From Paenibacillus sp. TCA20 (GTDB lineage Bacteria; Bacillota; Bacilli; Paenibacillales; Paenibacillaceae), in the NCBI RefSeq assembly GCF_000732325.1, contig NZ_BBIW01000011.1:1-64000 (forward strand): 64,000 nucleotides of DNA, written 5' to 3'. The notes under the pieces are model-generated. The model was not told the origin of the DNA, did not search any database, and was given only the letters and a program-made list of their open reading frames with translations. The position numbers and the translations under genes are program-made. Each line of letters begins with the position of its first letter. Position 1 is the stretch's first letter. This document shows, one piece after another, positions 9,125-19,190 of this stretch.

Positions 9125-9967
9125 GTGAAGGATTTCGCTATTTATCCGGCCAAGCGCAAAGGAAGCTATATGATGCCAAAATATCATTATCATGACTATT
9201 ACGAAGTGTATTATCTTCTGTCGGGGCATCGCTACTATTACATTGAGAACAAACGTTATTCAATTGATAAAGGAAGTCTTCTATTCATAGGCAAAAATGA
9301 AATTCATAAAACCGTTGATTCTGATCATCAGTCACCAGATCATGAACGACTGGTGCTCTATTTCAGCAGCCGGTTCTTACGCCGCTTCTCTAATGATCAG
9401 CTGGAAATTCTGCTGTCCCCGTTCGACCGGGATAACCGCAAGGTCCAATTCAGTATCAGGGACCAGAGCTATATTGAACGGCTGATGTTTCAAATGCATC
9501 ACGAATTTAATCAGCAGGACTCCTTCGGTCAAGAACTGTATTTAGAATCTCTACTCGTTCAGTTCCTGCTCTTCTCCACTCGAAAAACACAAACAGACCA
9601 GCCCGCTGTTCCGGAGGATTCCATGAACGCAAGGATGGCCGAAATTATAGCGTATTGCAACAAGCATTTTCGTGAGGAGCTGGGACTTGAGCAGCTTGCA
9701 GGGCAATTTCACATCAGCACATTTTATTTGAGCCGGCTGTTTAAGCGAACAACGGGATTCACATTCAAGGAATACATCAATACACTCCGCATTCGTGAAG
9801 CCGAGAAGCTGCTGCGCGAGTCCAATCACAAAATTATATATATATCAGAGCAGGTCGGCTTCGCGAGTGTGTCGCATTTCAATCGTAAATTCAAACAAGT
9901 CACTCGAATGGCACCCAAGGAATTCAAGAAATTATTTGAAGGCGATCGGCCGTTTCGTGAGTTCTAG
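9125..9967 (+). CDS. AraC family regulator with cupin-like sensor domain
   Basis: A 280-residue transcription regulator. The N-terminal half is a cupin-like fold (HYHDYYEVYYLLSG, then GSLLFIGKNEIHK), the usual sugar-sensing part of the XylS/AraC family. The C-terminal 100 residues carry two helix-turn-helix units (LGLEQLAGQFHISTFYLSRL and IIYISEQVGFASVSHFNRKF) followed by P-x-E-F-K. GTG 9125 is chosen since GGAGG (9112-9116) is 8 bases upstream; the GTG at 9116 overlaps it. It is divergent from the GH95 operon across a 290-base region that must hold both promoters, so it is the obvious candidate regulator of that operon (inference). Confidence 0.9.
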   Translation: MKDFAIYPAKRKGSYMMPKYHYHDYYEVYYLLSGHRYYYIENKRYSIDKGSLLFIGKNEIHKTVDSDHQSPDHERLVLYFSSRFLRRFSNDQLEILLSPFDRDNRKVQFSIRDQSYIERLMFQMHHEFNQQDSFGQELYLESLLVQFLLFSTRKTQTDQPAVPEDSMNARMAEIIAYCNKHFREELGLEQLAGQFHISTFYLSRLFKRTTGFTFKEYINTLRIREAEKLLRESNHKIIYISEQVGFASVSHFNRKFKQVTRMAPKEFKKLFEGDRPFREF

Positions 9968-9981
9968 CGGGTTCAGCGGGC

Positions 9982-12336
9982 TCAGCCTGCTCTCCACTCA
10001 TCCCGGTATTCACTTGGTGTCATCCCTTCATATTTCTTGAAGATGCGATTGAAGTAGCTGTGTTTATAGCCGACACCCTCTGCGATTTCATTAATTTTTA
10101 AATCTGTTGTTCGCAGCAGCTCTTTAGCCTGGACAACGCGATAATCGGTTAAATAATCAACAAAATTGACGCCAGTGACCTGCTTAAACAAACGGCTTAG
10201 GGTGTAGGGCGTGGTTCCCACGTTATGGGCACAGCTGTCCAGTGATAAATCATGCATATAATGCAGATGAACATATCGGATCGTCTCTTCGACCATGCGT
10301 TTCATCTGAATATTGGTTCGTTTCTTGAGGTGCTCCATATACGGATGAATGACGGACTCCTTCAACAACTGCGAGAGCATGCGGGGCTCCCGAATCATGG
10401 ACAGCTGCTCATACATGTTCTTTCCTTTGAACAATTGGTGAGGCTGGATTCCTGTCTGCAGGATGATGTACTGCATGCTGCCATAGAGCTGAAGAACACA
10501 TTGCTGTACCCAATATTCCTTCTCATGTCCTGCCGATACTTCTCCCAGAAACTCATCAACCAAGAGCTCCATCTTCTCTTGCTCACCCATACGCATCGCC
10601 TCGGTCATTTCACGGTCCAGTGCAAATGGATAATTGGTGCTCTTCCCTGATTCGGTATGTTCATCCCAATGAACATATTCCTGGTTCATGTCAATAATCT
10701 GATTCTCATCTCTGAACAGCCGTAAAGAAGCGGCCTGATTCACCTCAATGAATAGATTCGGAAGTGATCGCACAAGCGTTGTCGGTTGACTGATCGTCAC
10801 AGTAACTGCAAGTCTAAGAGTTCCACTCACTGCAGCTGTCAGCGCTTCGGCAAAGGTTTGAAGGTCATTTTGCTGAACCTCCTCCACAGGCTGAATAACG
10901 AGTACACCGATCATCAGGTTATGAAAGCTTAGAATGCTATACTGAGATAATTGATTCCTAGCAGTATCTTCGATAATGTTTGCTGCAGCAAAGGCAGCCA
11001 GCCCTTCGTCACCGATATCAAATCGAGAATGGATGCCTGACTGACCGGTCAGCTGCACGATAATGAATGTGAATTTGCGGTCAGACACAATCCATCCGTA
11101 ATGCTTCATCCGCTCCCGAATATCCTTCTCGGAATAGGCTTGCAAATGCCCTTGTACGAGCTGAAGCAAGAAGCTCTCCTTGATTCTGGGCAGCTCCTCC
11201 TCCAGTCGAAGCTGAAGTGCTTTGCTCTCGAGCGAAATTTCCTGCCATTCCTGCTCAAACAGCTTGAATTCATCCATATCATAAGCATGGTGCTCAAGCT
11301 GCTTATTACCTCTGAGCAGTGTGACAAATTGTTCGACAGGAGAGTATATATGGCGTGAAGCAATCCAGGAGAGAAACAGAGCTGTGAGCAGCATCAGCAG
11401 GCTGATTGTAAAAATAATGGTGGAAATGAGCTCCACTGAAGATGTAATCACTGACATTGGCGCTGCAGCAACATAGGTCCACTGCTCCCCTAGACGATCA
11501 AACGTATTATAGGACACTGAATAGGTGACGCCTCTCCACTCCTTTATACTGCTCCCACTCGGCTGTCCTGTCTTTAAAATATCCTCTCGCAGACTGCGTT
11601 CGAATACCTCTGCCTCAACTCCCTCATTGCTGGACACCATCGGCTTCATATTCTCATCCAGCAGAAATACGCTGCCCTCATTGTATGGAGTCAGTGCCAT
11701 CAGTTGATCAAGCAGCTTCTCTGGTACAAGTGACACCATGAGCACGCCAAATGATGCACCGTCTGTCCCACTTATTTTGTGCGACAGCATAATGACCGGC
11801 TCCTTCTTGGCAGGCCCCTCCTGAGATGCCCCCCGAAATATGGTAGGCTGTGTGCTCCACACAAATCGCTCAGGGCGGGCTAATAAGTTCTCATATTCTT
11901 GCTGCAGTTTAGGCTCATGCAGGTATGTAAGCTGTGGATTAAACAAATAGGGCTCATTCTCTTGCTGAATATATAATTGAACTTGCGAAATTAAAGGATG
12001 TGATCCGTGGATGATATGAAGCACCTGACTTATATTCCGCAGCTCATTACTGTTTGCGGGAAGAGAAAAATCCACCTTCTTGAGATCTTCGCCAAAGCTT
12101 GATTCCAAGGTCCAATTAGCTACGCTCTGCTCCAAATATCCCAGCAGATCATCCATGCTGGCTGCCCGCTCCTCCATTTGCTTGCGGTGCAGCTCTGTCA
12201 TGTCGTTCTTGATAGCCCCTACCGCAAACCCGTAAATACCGAGACTCGCGAGGAGACCGGGAATACTTGCAGCGAACAGAATGACAAGCAGCGTTTTACG
12301 ATAATACTTTCCTTTGGAGCTCGGATATTTTATCAT
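9982..12336 (-). CDS. YesS-type transmembrane AraC regulator
   Basis: A 784-residue membrane-bound transcription factor. TM1 is at about 17-38, an extracellular sensor of dCache type at about 40-295, TM2 at about 300-325, then a cytoplasmic linker and a C-terminal AraC DNA-binding domain (LSLDSCAHNVGTTPYTLSRL and INEIAEGVGYKHSYFNRIFK). Such proteins couple extracellular oligosaccharide sensing directly to transcription of polysaccharide loci (B. subtilis YesS and relatives). It follows the operon at 12543-27390 on the same strand after a terminator, and ends 14 bases from the convergent AraC gene. GGGGGAGGGGA precedes the ATG. A weak cre-like sequence (12360-12373) lies just upstream. Confidence 0.9.
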   Translation of the reverse strand: MIKYPSSKGKYYRKTLLVILFAASIPGLLASLGIYGFAVGAIKNDMTELHRKQMEERAASMDDLLGYLEQSVANWTLESSFGEDLKKVDFSLPANSNELRNISQVLHIIHGSHPLISQVQLYIQQENEPYLFNPQLTYLHEPKLQQEYENLLARPERFVWSTQPTIFRGASQEGPAKKEPVIMLSHKISGTDGASFGVLMVSLVPEKLLDQLMALTPYNEGSVFLLDENMKPMVSSNEGVEAEVFERSLREDILKTGQPSGSSIKEWRGVTYSVSYNTFDRLGEQWTYVAAAPMSVITSSVELISTIIFTISLLMLLTALFLSWIASRHIYSPVEQFVTLLRGNKQLEHHAYDMDEFKLFEQEWQEISLESKALQLRLEEELPRIKESFLLQLVQGHLQAYSEKDIRERMKHYGWIVSDRKFTFIIVQLTGQSGIHSRFDIGDEGLAAFAAANIIEDTARNQLSQYSILSFHNLMIGVLVIQPVEEVQQNDLQTFAEALTAAVSGTLRLAVTVTISQPTTLVRSLPNLFIEVNQAASLRLFRDENQIIDMNQEYVHWDEHTESGKSTNYPFALDREMTEAMRMGEQEKMELLVDEFLGEVSAGHEKEYWVQQCVLQLYGSMQYIILQTGIQPHQLFKGKNMYEQLSMIREPRMLSQLLKESVIHPYMEHLKKRTNIQMKRMVEETIRYVHLHYMHDLSLDSCAHNVGTTPYTLSRLFKQVTGVNFVDYLTDYRVVQAKELLRTTDLKINEIAEGVGYKHSYFNRIFKKYEGMTPSEYRDEWRAG

Positions 12337-12465
12337 TCCCCTCCCCCTTAATTTGGAAATTAAAGCGAATACATTATTAATTTACATAGATATGCAGTAA
12401 AAGGCAACCTATTTCATATGCCCAATGAAGCCCTGCCTGGAAGCATACTTTTCAGCACAAGAAGA

Positions 12466-12493
12466 TAAAAAACCTTAACCCATAAGGTCAAGG
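12466..12493 (-). terminator. Rho-independent terminator of the transporter operon
   Basis: Minus strand: CCTTGACC and GGTTAAGG form an 8-bp stem (one G-U pair), loop TTATG, then six T. It follows the GH106-like gene by about 50 bases. Confidence 0.85.
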
Positions 12494-12542
12494 CCGATAT
12501 GTAACCCCTCATTTTCCAGCAAGGATATTTTCGATATGGATT

Positions 12543-15077
12543 CTAAACTTCCAAACAGATAGTCAACGTTATTGGACCGAGCATTCCAGAAGGTAATGAT
12601 ACCTGATCATAACGATTTGCCAGTGTATTTGTTACCTCGACCTGCAGCACATTTTTGCCTGTCAACAAATAATCGGATAATGAACAGCGGTACGGAGACC
12701 ACAGCTTCGTATCTATAAGCTGCCCGTTCAGGAACACCTTTGCCATTTCGTGGACTTCCCCTAGATCCAGAATGACATCTGTATAGGAAGCCGATGGCTT
12801 CCATTCAAGCTCTCTAGTATACGTCACCGTACCTGAGAAATGCTCTCTTCCTTCCCATTCTGTCCATGAGGTCAGCGAGTTTGCTCCTTCTGCTCCATCG
12901 ACTTGCCAGCCCTCACTCAAGTCCTGAGCAACAGTCTCTTGCTTGGTGCTAACAGGGTCAATAATTGATGAGGCATCTGGGTCCAGCGCGAGTACCAGGC
13001 ATTGTCTGCGATCTATGGTTAGGGCGATATCCATTCCGCCATCTCTCGCTTCAGCCTGCACAGGAGTGATGGTACCGCTCCAGGCATCCCACAACTCAGG
13101 TTTACCTTCACCGTTAATGAATACAGAACCTTGGATTGCTGTTTCGCCTTCGTTCACAAGCACATACAGATGAATATGGTCCTTTATGACATGACTGATT
13201 CTTAGGCCAGGGCTTACGGGCTTGAACTCAGCTCGGTGGGAGAGCAATTGCTCCACTCGATCTGCAACGGATTCAAGGGGGTGAAGAACCTCCCAGCCCG
13301 GTTCGGCATCGCTGGCAGGCAGTGCAGTTCCTCGATTGTGCTCCACAACGATTCCTCCATGCCGGACAAATTCCTTAAGCTTCTCCCTTGTGTTCGGTTC
13401 AAACTGCTCTACATCCTCCAGCAGAACAATACGGTAGCGCTGATTTGCTATGCTCATCATTCCGTCCTTAAGAACAGCTTCTTCCTGTAGCAGCTCCTCC
13501 TCCAAATAATTGAACTCTATTTGACCTTCATACAGCGGTCTAGCCAGCTCCCAGGACAAGTGATCCGCACGGCACAGAACGCACAGCTCCGGCTGATTGA
13601 TGCTCCCCGTCATAACCCAGCTCATCCGTTTGATATACTGCGAGAAACGGCTATACTCCGGCCACCAGATGTTGTTCGGCCCTGCATCGGGAGCTCGCTC
13701 ATGAAGCCGCTCTCCTTCGATCGAGTAATAGAAAGCATGTGGACATATCAGATTCACGCCCCGGACAAAGAGCCAGTCCAAATACCATTTCATATCATCT
13801 GCTGTTAGAGCCCAGCTGTTACCCTTGCCGCATACACCAAAGCACTCGTTTAAATTCCTTAATTTGTTCCGGTGCCGTGCCGAATCGGCCGAGCATTTCC
13901 CCATCGTGCTGTGCTTGCCGGTTATACCGAGATCTCCTTCTGGAGCAAGCCAGCGCCAAACGATATCTTGACCGGGAATGTGAAAATAGCGTAACAGCCC
14001 CATATCATCACTCGCCGCAGGGTGCCCCGTCAGCGCAATGCCATGCGCCTCACACCAATCATGAAGCGGCTTATAGAAGCTCTGCTCCATTCTGTGTCTT
14101 ACCGCCTTGCGGTAGCGTCTCCGAATGTCAGCTGTATAGTCACCGCTCTCAAGCCATAGGAGAATAAGCTCCTCCTCCCGATTCCCGCTGCGGATGAACT
14201 CCTCCAGGAATCCTGCCGTCCAGGGCAGCATGCCTTTACGATGCTTTCTCCCGAGCAAATCCGGTTCATCCGTGAACATGGCAATGATGCTGCTGCCAAA
14301 ATGGCGGCCGATCCGCCCGTAATACCGTTCATGCGTAAGCTCAATGAACATTCGCACAGCTTCCGGATTCAGCAGATCGGCTGCACGGGGTGCCCCCGGC
14401 TCTCCATCGTCCTGCCCGTAATGGATACCGCGAATCGTCCCTAAGCTTAATCGGTCGATAAAAGCGACATATGACCATTCCCCTGCATCGGGCGGAGTAT
14501 AGCTCACGGTGCTGCCAAAATCCTCTGCCATTTCAATGATCTGTGTCTTACTGGCTTCAATTCCTTCCAGATCATTCCCTGTCCGGCGAATCGCCTGCAC
14601 CGATACAATACGGTCGCCTTCCTCCAGCGGGATGCTCCATTCGGGTGTATTCTTCATTGGCTGTTCTATCATAATAAGCCCGCGGCTTGCGAATTCCGGA
14701 TTACGACGTACAATCTCACCATTGGCACTGCCTGATGGATACATTCCTTCATCATACAGGATGACACGCATATTCATACTCGCTGCTTCATCTACCACAG
14801 CTTCGACGAGCGTCATGAATTCATCGGATAAATAACCAAGGGTATCTGGTATACCGATACGCGGGTGAAGAACAAAGCCTTCGACTCCTTTATCACGAAA
14901 ATCTCGGAGCTGCCGGAGCAGCTCCTCCCGCTCCAGCCTTCCGTTCCAGAACCAGAAAGGCATGGGGGTGAATACTCCATCGGGTTGCAGAAATTGCGAT
15001 CTTAAGCCTTGGATCGTTTGCAATCCCTTTATACTCTCCAGATTCTTAATCACGGTATATCGTATCCCCTTCCCCAA
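12543..15077 (-). CDS. GH106-like glycoside hydrolase (alpha-L-rhamnosidase type)
   Basis: About 844 residues, no signal peptide. The N-terminal PMPFWFWNGRLEREELLRQL, EGFVLHPRIGIPDTLGYLS and VILYDEGMYPSG segments resemble the (alpha/beta)8 barrel of the GH106 alpha-L-rhamnosidase group. The C-terminal part (about 725-840) is a jelly-roll sugar-binding module with VILDLGEVHEMAKVFLNGQ, as in GH2/GH106 proteins. The assignment to GH106 proper is by resemblance; catalytic residues could not be fixed. It is the last gene of the ABC transporter operon, 24 bases after the permease. The TTG start at 15077 has only a distant GAGG; a GTG eight codons later is possible. Confidence 0.72.
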   Translation of the reverse strand: MGKGIRYTVIKNLESIKGLQTIQGLRSQFLQPDGVFTPMPFWFWNGRLEREELLRQLRDFRDKGVEGFVLHPRIGIPDTLGYLSDEFMTLVEAVVDEAASMNMRVILYDEGMYPSGSANGEIVRRNPEFASRGLIMIEQPMKNTPEWSIPLEEGDRIVSVQAIRRTGNDLEGIEASKTQIIEMAEDFGSTVSYTPPDAGEWSYVAFIDRLSLGTIRGIHYGQDDGEPGAPRAADLLNPEAVRMFIELTHERYYGRIGRHFGSSIIAMFTDEPDLLGRKHRKGMLPWTAGFLEEFIRSGNREEELILLWLESGDYTADIRRRYRKAVRHRMEQSFYKPLHDWCEAHGIALTGHPAASDDMGLLRYFHIPGQDIVWRWLAPEGDLGITGKHSTMGKCSADSARHRNKLRNLNECFGVCGKGNSWALTADDMKWYLDWLFVRGVNLICPHAFYYSIEGERLHERAPDAGPNNIWWPEYSRFSQYIKRMSWVMTGSINQPELCVLCRADHLSWELARPLYEGQIEFNYLEEELLQEEAVLKDGMMSIANQRYRIVLLEDVEQFEPNTREKLKEFVRHGGIVVEHNRGTALPASDAEPGWEVLHPLESVADRVEQLLSHRAEFKPVSPGLRISHVIKDHIHLYVLVNEGETAIQGSVFINGEGKPELWDAWSGTITPVQAEARDGGMDIALTIDRRQCLVLALDPDASSIIDPVSTKQETVAQDLSEGWQVDGAEGANSLTSWTEWEGREHFSGTVTYTRELEWKPSASYTDVILDLGEVHEMAKVFLNGQLIDTKLWSPYRCSLSDYLLTGKNVLQVEVTNTLANRYDQVSLPSGMLGPITLTICLEV

Positions 15078-15101
15078 TTGAAATGGTGAGCCTCATTCTT
15101 C

Positions 15102-16061
15102 TTACTCTACGAGACCTGTGCGGTCAACTCCTTCTACAAACCATCTTTGTGCAAAAATATACAGAATGAGCGGAGGCATAATCATCAGGAACGAAGCGGC
15201 CATCTTCATCGGCTCATCATAGATGGACGGCCCGATCTCCTCGGCTCGCATGTTAATCTCATTCGTTATGCTCGCTACACCGACAGATAGAGGCTGATCC
15301 TCCATACCGTGCAGGAAAATGCTCGGTGTGTAAAAATCATTCCAGTTCCAAACAAAGGAGAACAGAAAAACGACGACAATGGCAGGCCTTGCCAGCGGCA
15401 GCATCACTCGGAAGAACACTTTTAAAGGATTGGCTCCATCCATCATCGCCGCCTCTTCCAGCTCCTTCGGCTGTTTGGCGAAGAACTGCCTATAAATAAT
15501 GACGAACAGCGCCCCCTTGACTCCTTGCCCAAATAACGCCGGCAGCACGAGCGGAACATAAGACTCAAGCAGCCCCAGCTGTGAAGCTGCAATTAGCTTC
15601 GGCAGTACAGTCAGCTGCGGCGGTACAATGAAGGTGAGCAGCAAACAGAAGAACCAAAAGTTCTTCAAAGGGATATCTAGCCTGGCAAACGCATAACCTG
15701 CAATTGCGCAGGAGATGGTCTGGAATACGGCAATGCCCGTAGAGAGCGATAAACTGATGGTGAGTGCTTTGGGATACTGCAGCATCTCCCATGCATCCTG
15801 AAGCATCCCGAAATAAAGCACCCGAGGCACCCAGGTCACGGCTGGATCCACTAAATCCACAGCATCCTTAATCATGCTCGTGATCATATAGATAATCGGA
15901 TTCAGATAGATATAAGCCGTATCAATGAGGATGACATACAGGAAGCACTTGAAAATAAGTCCTTTGTCCGCCTCAAGTCCAATAAGCTTGGTCTTCACGA
16001 AGCGGCGGGTAATCAGCGGCAGGCTCTTCGTTCGGTTCTTGGCAAAAACCGGTTTAGCCAT
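15102..16061 (-). CDS. Sugar ABC transporter permease (MalG-type), pair 2
   Basis: A 319-residue inner-membrane permease with about six membrane helices. The ATPase-contacting EAA loop is clear: EEAAMMDGANPLKVFFRVMLPLARP. It belongs to the MalG/AraQ group of carbohydrate importers and forms a pair with the permease starting at 16943, which is 12 bases upstream; AAAGGAGG precedes its ATG. An unusual N-terminal extension of about 40 basic residues precedes the first helix. Substrate cannot be read; the flanking GH106-like gene suggests a rhamnose- or uronate-containing oligosaccharide. Confidence 0.93.
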   Translation of the reverse strand: MAKPVFAKNRTKSLPLITRRFVKTKLIGLEADKGLIFKCFLYVILIDTAYIYLNPIIYMITSMIKDAVDLVDPAVTWVPRVLYFGMLQDAWEMLQYPKALTISLSLSTGIAVFQTISCAIAGYAFARLDIPLKNFWFFCLLLTFIVPPQLTVLPKLIAASQLGLLESYVPLVLPALFGQGVKGALFVIIYRQFFAKQPKELEEAAMMDGANPLKVFFRVMLPLARPAIVVVFLFSFVWNWNDFYTPSIFLHGMEDQPLSVGVASITNEINMRAEEIGPSIYDEPMKMAASFLMIMPPLILYIFAQRWFVEGVDRTGLVE

Positions 16062-16073
16062 GGTAAACCTCCT

Positions 16074-16943
16074 TTAGCGGTAAGCATGGGTCCTGCGTGA
16101 AATTCTCGAGAAGAGAAAGAAAATGATACCCAAAAAAACGAGAATGATGCAGAAATAAATCCAGGCAAGAGCACTCGACAGACCATAATCTGCCGTATTG
16201 ACCATGTCGATCACAGGATTCGTCGGAAAAGTAAATAAATCGACCACCGTGTAAATGGTATTTAGCAGGATGAACGGGACCATCTCTGGCAGCGTTATTT
16301 TCCAGAACGTCTCCCAAGGGGTTGCTCCATCCATCCGGGCTGCCTCATAGATCGAGTGCGAGATCGTTTGTCTCCCCGCAAGAAAGATCAAGATTTGAAC
16401 GCCGGAATACCACAGCACAAGTACAAAGGATCCCAGCACCGAAATGATCGGTGCAGCCCAGCTGCCCGGGAGCAGCTCCGTCACGAAGGAAGAAATATTG
16501 TATCTGGATAAGAATTCAATATCTCCCTCGCCCTGTGCCATGAATTCTTCAATGACCTGCCCGGTCGTAAAGATGACAGGAAGAAAGAAGATTACGCGAA
16601 ACGCGGTGCGCCCCGCAAATTTCTGATTAAGCATGATCGCAATCAGCAGGGCGAAGATGACAATAACCGGAATCATGAGCAGTGCTTCCCGCAAAAATGG
16701 AATCAGCCCCTCGTACAAATATCTGCCGTTCTCGAACAATATCGTCTTGTAATGTGCAAGTCCTCTGTACTCCACCTTGAGCCCGCTCGCTAGAATTTCC
16801 AAGTGATGAAAACTCATGTACAGCGAATACACAAGCGGAAATGCCATAAAGATCAAGAAACCGAAGACCCAGTTGGATATGAAGATGGAGCCCCACAGCT
16901 TTCGATGCGCTCGTGCACTAAGACGCCGCTTCTTGCGTTTCAT
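16074..16943 (-). CDS. Sugar ABC transporter permease (MalF-type), pair 2
   Basis: A 289-residue permease with six predicted helices and the EAA loop YEAARMDGATPWETFWKITLPEM. MalF/UgpA-type subunit, partner of the MalG-type protein at 15102. Its ATG follows the DUF5696 stop codon directly (TAG-ATG). The pair lies at the distal end of an operon that already encodes a complete permease pair (21373-23270), so the operon has four permeases and one ATPase. Confidence 0.93.
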   Translation of the reverse strand: MKRKKRRLSARAHRKLWGSIFISNWVFGFLIFMAFPLVYSLYMSFHHLEILASGLKVEYRGLAHYKTILFENGRYLYEGLIPFLREALLMIPVIVIFALLIAIMLNQKFAGRTAFRVIFFLPVIFTTGQVIEEFMAQGEGDIEFLSRYNISSFVTELLPGSWAAPIISVLGSFVLVLWYSGVQILIFLAGRQTISHSIYEAARMDGATPWETFWKITLPEMVPFILLNTIYTVVDLFTFPTNPVIDMVNTADYGLSSALAWIYFCIILVFLGIIFFLFSRISRRTHAYR

Positions 16944-19190
16944 CTACACTCCATCCCCCTTCAATACCTTGAAATCCTGCCCGGCAACCTTCTCACCGTT
17001 ATATACAAATGCCGATTCCGTATAATTGACGATGATCATCGTTCCATCTTCATAGGTGGTTGCCTTTACACCTTCAGCCAGCTCGCGATGCTGGACAATA
17101 AACTGGTGCTGAACACCTGAGAGCGCGTCATTATACCTCCTATACTCCGAAGCGGCGGAATCCGCCCAGCTTGCATAATGGGAGCTCTTGAGCTGGAGAC
17201 CGTGAGCTTCACTTAATCTTTCGGCCGGCACTGCTGTGAATAGAAATGAAGGAAGCGCACCGTATTCAATATCCCGCAAAAAATCATGCTTATATTGCTG
17301 CCTGTCATTCTCATATCCAGATGTGTAGGTAATCAGTCCATGCAGCGCAATTTGTGCAAAAGGAACGGCCTCTTGGGAGAACAGATCATAGGAGTAATCA
17401 TCCGGGAGAGCATTGACGTGATCGGCACCGCTCAGCATATAGAAATTCGGACTTTCAATCCATACGTTCCCCAGTGTGTCCTTCACTTGCTGAAGGAGCT
17501 GCTGCTGTATAGAAATGGCTTCCGTACGGGAGGCTCCCATCCTCGTGTTGTAGTCACTGTCTAGTCGACTGCCTGTGACGAGAAGAGACAGCCCATCTGC
17601 CTCAAGCTCAGCATAGGAGCTCAGCTCCTTATGAAGAACCTTCTGAATAAAAAGGCTGCTGGCCAAATAGACCTCATCACCGCGGATTCGGGCTTCCTGC
17701 ATCGTCCCTGCCATATTTCTAACCGCATGATACTGCTCACGAAATCCTCCGTTGCCGGTATTATTGAACTCATAATTGACTCCCAGCATGACCGGGATAT
17801 CCAGCGAGTGGGCGTGCTGGATAAAATCCTTCATCCCCTGCTCTCCGCCCAGTGCCTGTTCGACGCCCAAATATCCGCCATACTGTGCATAACCGCCTTT
17901 CTGCCAGCCCAAATAAGTGACGGACATCGGACCCATTCCCCGCTTCCGGAGATCAGACAGAATATGTGCAGCCTGTTCTGTCGTCGTCGCCTGGATATAT
18001 CGGCTGCCGAGCATCCCATCTTCCGAATCGCCGCCAAGAATTGTAAGATGAAGCGGGATATCAGCGGATGAGGATTCACTCTGTTTCTGAAGCCCTTTCT
18101 CTTCCATCAAGTACTTTCGGTATCGCTCTGCCATACCTACATAGTCAGACCTGCCATTGTTCAAGAAATAATAGCGTACAGTCCGATCCGTGCCGAAACG
18201 CTCATCCTTGTTGTAGGTCGTAAAGCTCGTTCCTTTACTCCGGTTCGTAATCTGCTCAAACGTGGCTCGATAGGTCTGCTGCGCCGTAATCCAGTTGTAG
18301 CTGCTCAGCATGCCGGAAGGTGCGGCAAAAATATCGCTGTACTCGGCTCCATCTTCAATTACTGCAAGCAGTCCCTTGCCTTCCGAATGAATCCCGAATA
18401 CGGGCATCTGGGCTGGATATCGGGAACTGAAGCCAAGCCGGCTCATAAAGGAAGGATCTTTGCCGTACACACTTTCCTGATAGCCGAGATTGGTATTCAG
18501 TCTGTGATCATCATAAGCGATCAGGGTGCCCGATCCATCCGGAACGAACAGATAACCTTCCCGATCGGTGGAGTGCTCAGCAGCCATGAATGGGAACAGC
18601 CTCAGCCAGATTAAGCTATACTTGCCTTCCTTCAAGCCTTGATCCACAATCTTGGTCTCCACGTAATCATCCTGTATCCGAATTTGCACAGGCACGCTCA
18701 ATTCCAGCGCGGGCATATCATAAGTCCACTGAATGCCACCGTCGATCTCCTTGATATCTTCGATCGTGCCGCCTAAGGTCCTGAAATTACTCTCGCGAGG
18801 CTGCGTATTATACACGGTGAAATCGGTGTACTGGAACATAAGAGGCGAGACCAGATGTGTCTTCCAGATCCCACCGATCGTCTCATTCTCAAAGTCTTGC
18901 GGATCCGGATAAGATCTCCAAATGCTGCCGCTGCGTTTATCCAGAACGATGAAGTGTCCTGTCGTCTCATCCAGCTTCAGAATCAGTGACTCGGTTTCGG
19001 CTGCTGCTCTAAAGTCAGCCTCTACCGGGAGTGAAGCCTCTTGCTGCTCCGCTCCTCCAGACGCCCCTTGCTGAGCTGCCGGGACCATGCGATCTCCTCT
19101 GAATTTCACTTCGAGCCTGCTGGCTCCCAAGATGATAACGAAGGCGAGAAGAATGAAGAGCACGGCTTTTCTGTATTTGGCTAGCCTCAT
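16944..19190 (-). CDS. DUF5696 membrane-anchored protein, glycosidase-like
   Basis: About 748 residues. A single N-terminal helix (AVLFILLAFVIILGA) anchors a large extracytoplasmic part. Order: beta-sandwich region (about 70-330), a TIM-barrel-like middle (VTYLGWQKGGYAQYGGYLG, SLDIPVMLGVNYEF, ADGLSLLVTGSRLDSDYN, WIESPNFYML) and a C-terminal beta domain. This resembles DUF5696, whose layout recalls large endo-glycosidases; catalytic activity is inference. ATG 19190 overlaps the previous gene's TGA (ATGA), so translation is coupled; the longer reading frame upstream would lie inside that gene. It sits between the two permease pairs and probably works at the cell surface on the imported glycan. 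Confidence 0.8.
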   Translation of the reverse strand: MRLAKYRKAVLFILLAFVIILGASRLEVKFRGDRMVPAAQQGASGGAEQQEASLPVEADFRAAAETESLILKLDETTGHFIVLDKRSGSIWRSYPDPQDFENETIGGIWKTHLVSPLMFQYTDFTVYNTQPRESNFRTLGGTIEDIKEIDGGIQWTYDMPALELSVPVQIRIQDDYVETKIVDQGLKEGKYSLIWLRLFPFMAAEHSTDREGYLFVPDGSGTLIAYDDHRLNTNLGYQESVYGKDPSFMSRLGFSSRYPAQMPVFGIHSEGKGLLAVIEDGAEYSDIFAAPSGMLSSYNWITAQQTYRATFEQITNRSKGTSFTTYNKDERFGTDRTVRYYFLNNGRSDYVGMAERYRKYLMEEKGLQKQSESSSADIPLHLTILGGDSEDGMLGSRYIQATTTEQAAHILSDLRKRGMGPMSVTYLGWQKGGYAQYGGYLGVEQALGGEQGMKDFIQHAHSLDIPVMLGVNYEFNNTGNGGFREQYHAVRNMAGTMQEARIRGDEVYLASSLFIQKVLHKELSSYAELEADGLSLLVTGSRLDSDYNTRMGASRTEAISIQQQLLQQVKDTLGNVWIESPNFYMLSGADHVNALPDDYSYDLFSQEAVPFAQIALHGLITYTSGYENDRQQYKHDFLRDIEYGALPSFLFTAVPAERLSEAHGLQLKSSHYASWADSAASEYRRYNDALSGVQHQFIVQHRELAEGVKATTYEDGTMIIVNYTESAFVYNGEKVAGQDFKVLKGDGV

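Noticed and set aside
12360-12373. TTAAAGCGAATACA as a cre site for the YesS-like gene
   Set aside because: The conserved second base is wrong; kept only as a remark because chance matches of this quality are frequent.
13739-14167. 142-codon plus-strand frame inside the GH106-like gene
   Set aside because: Cys/Ser/Pro-rich antisense frame with no start signal; the opposite strand carries clear glycosidase motifs.
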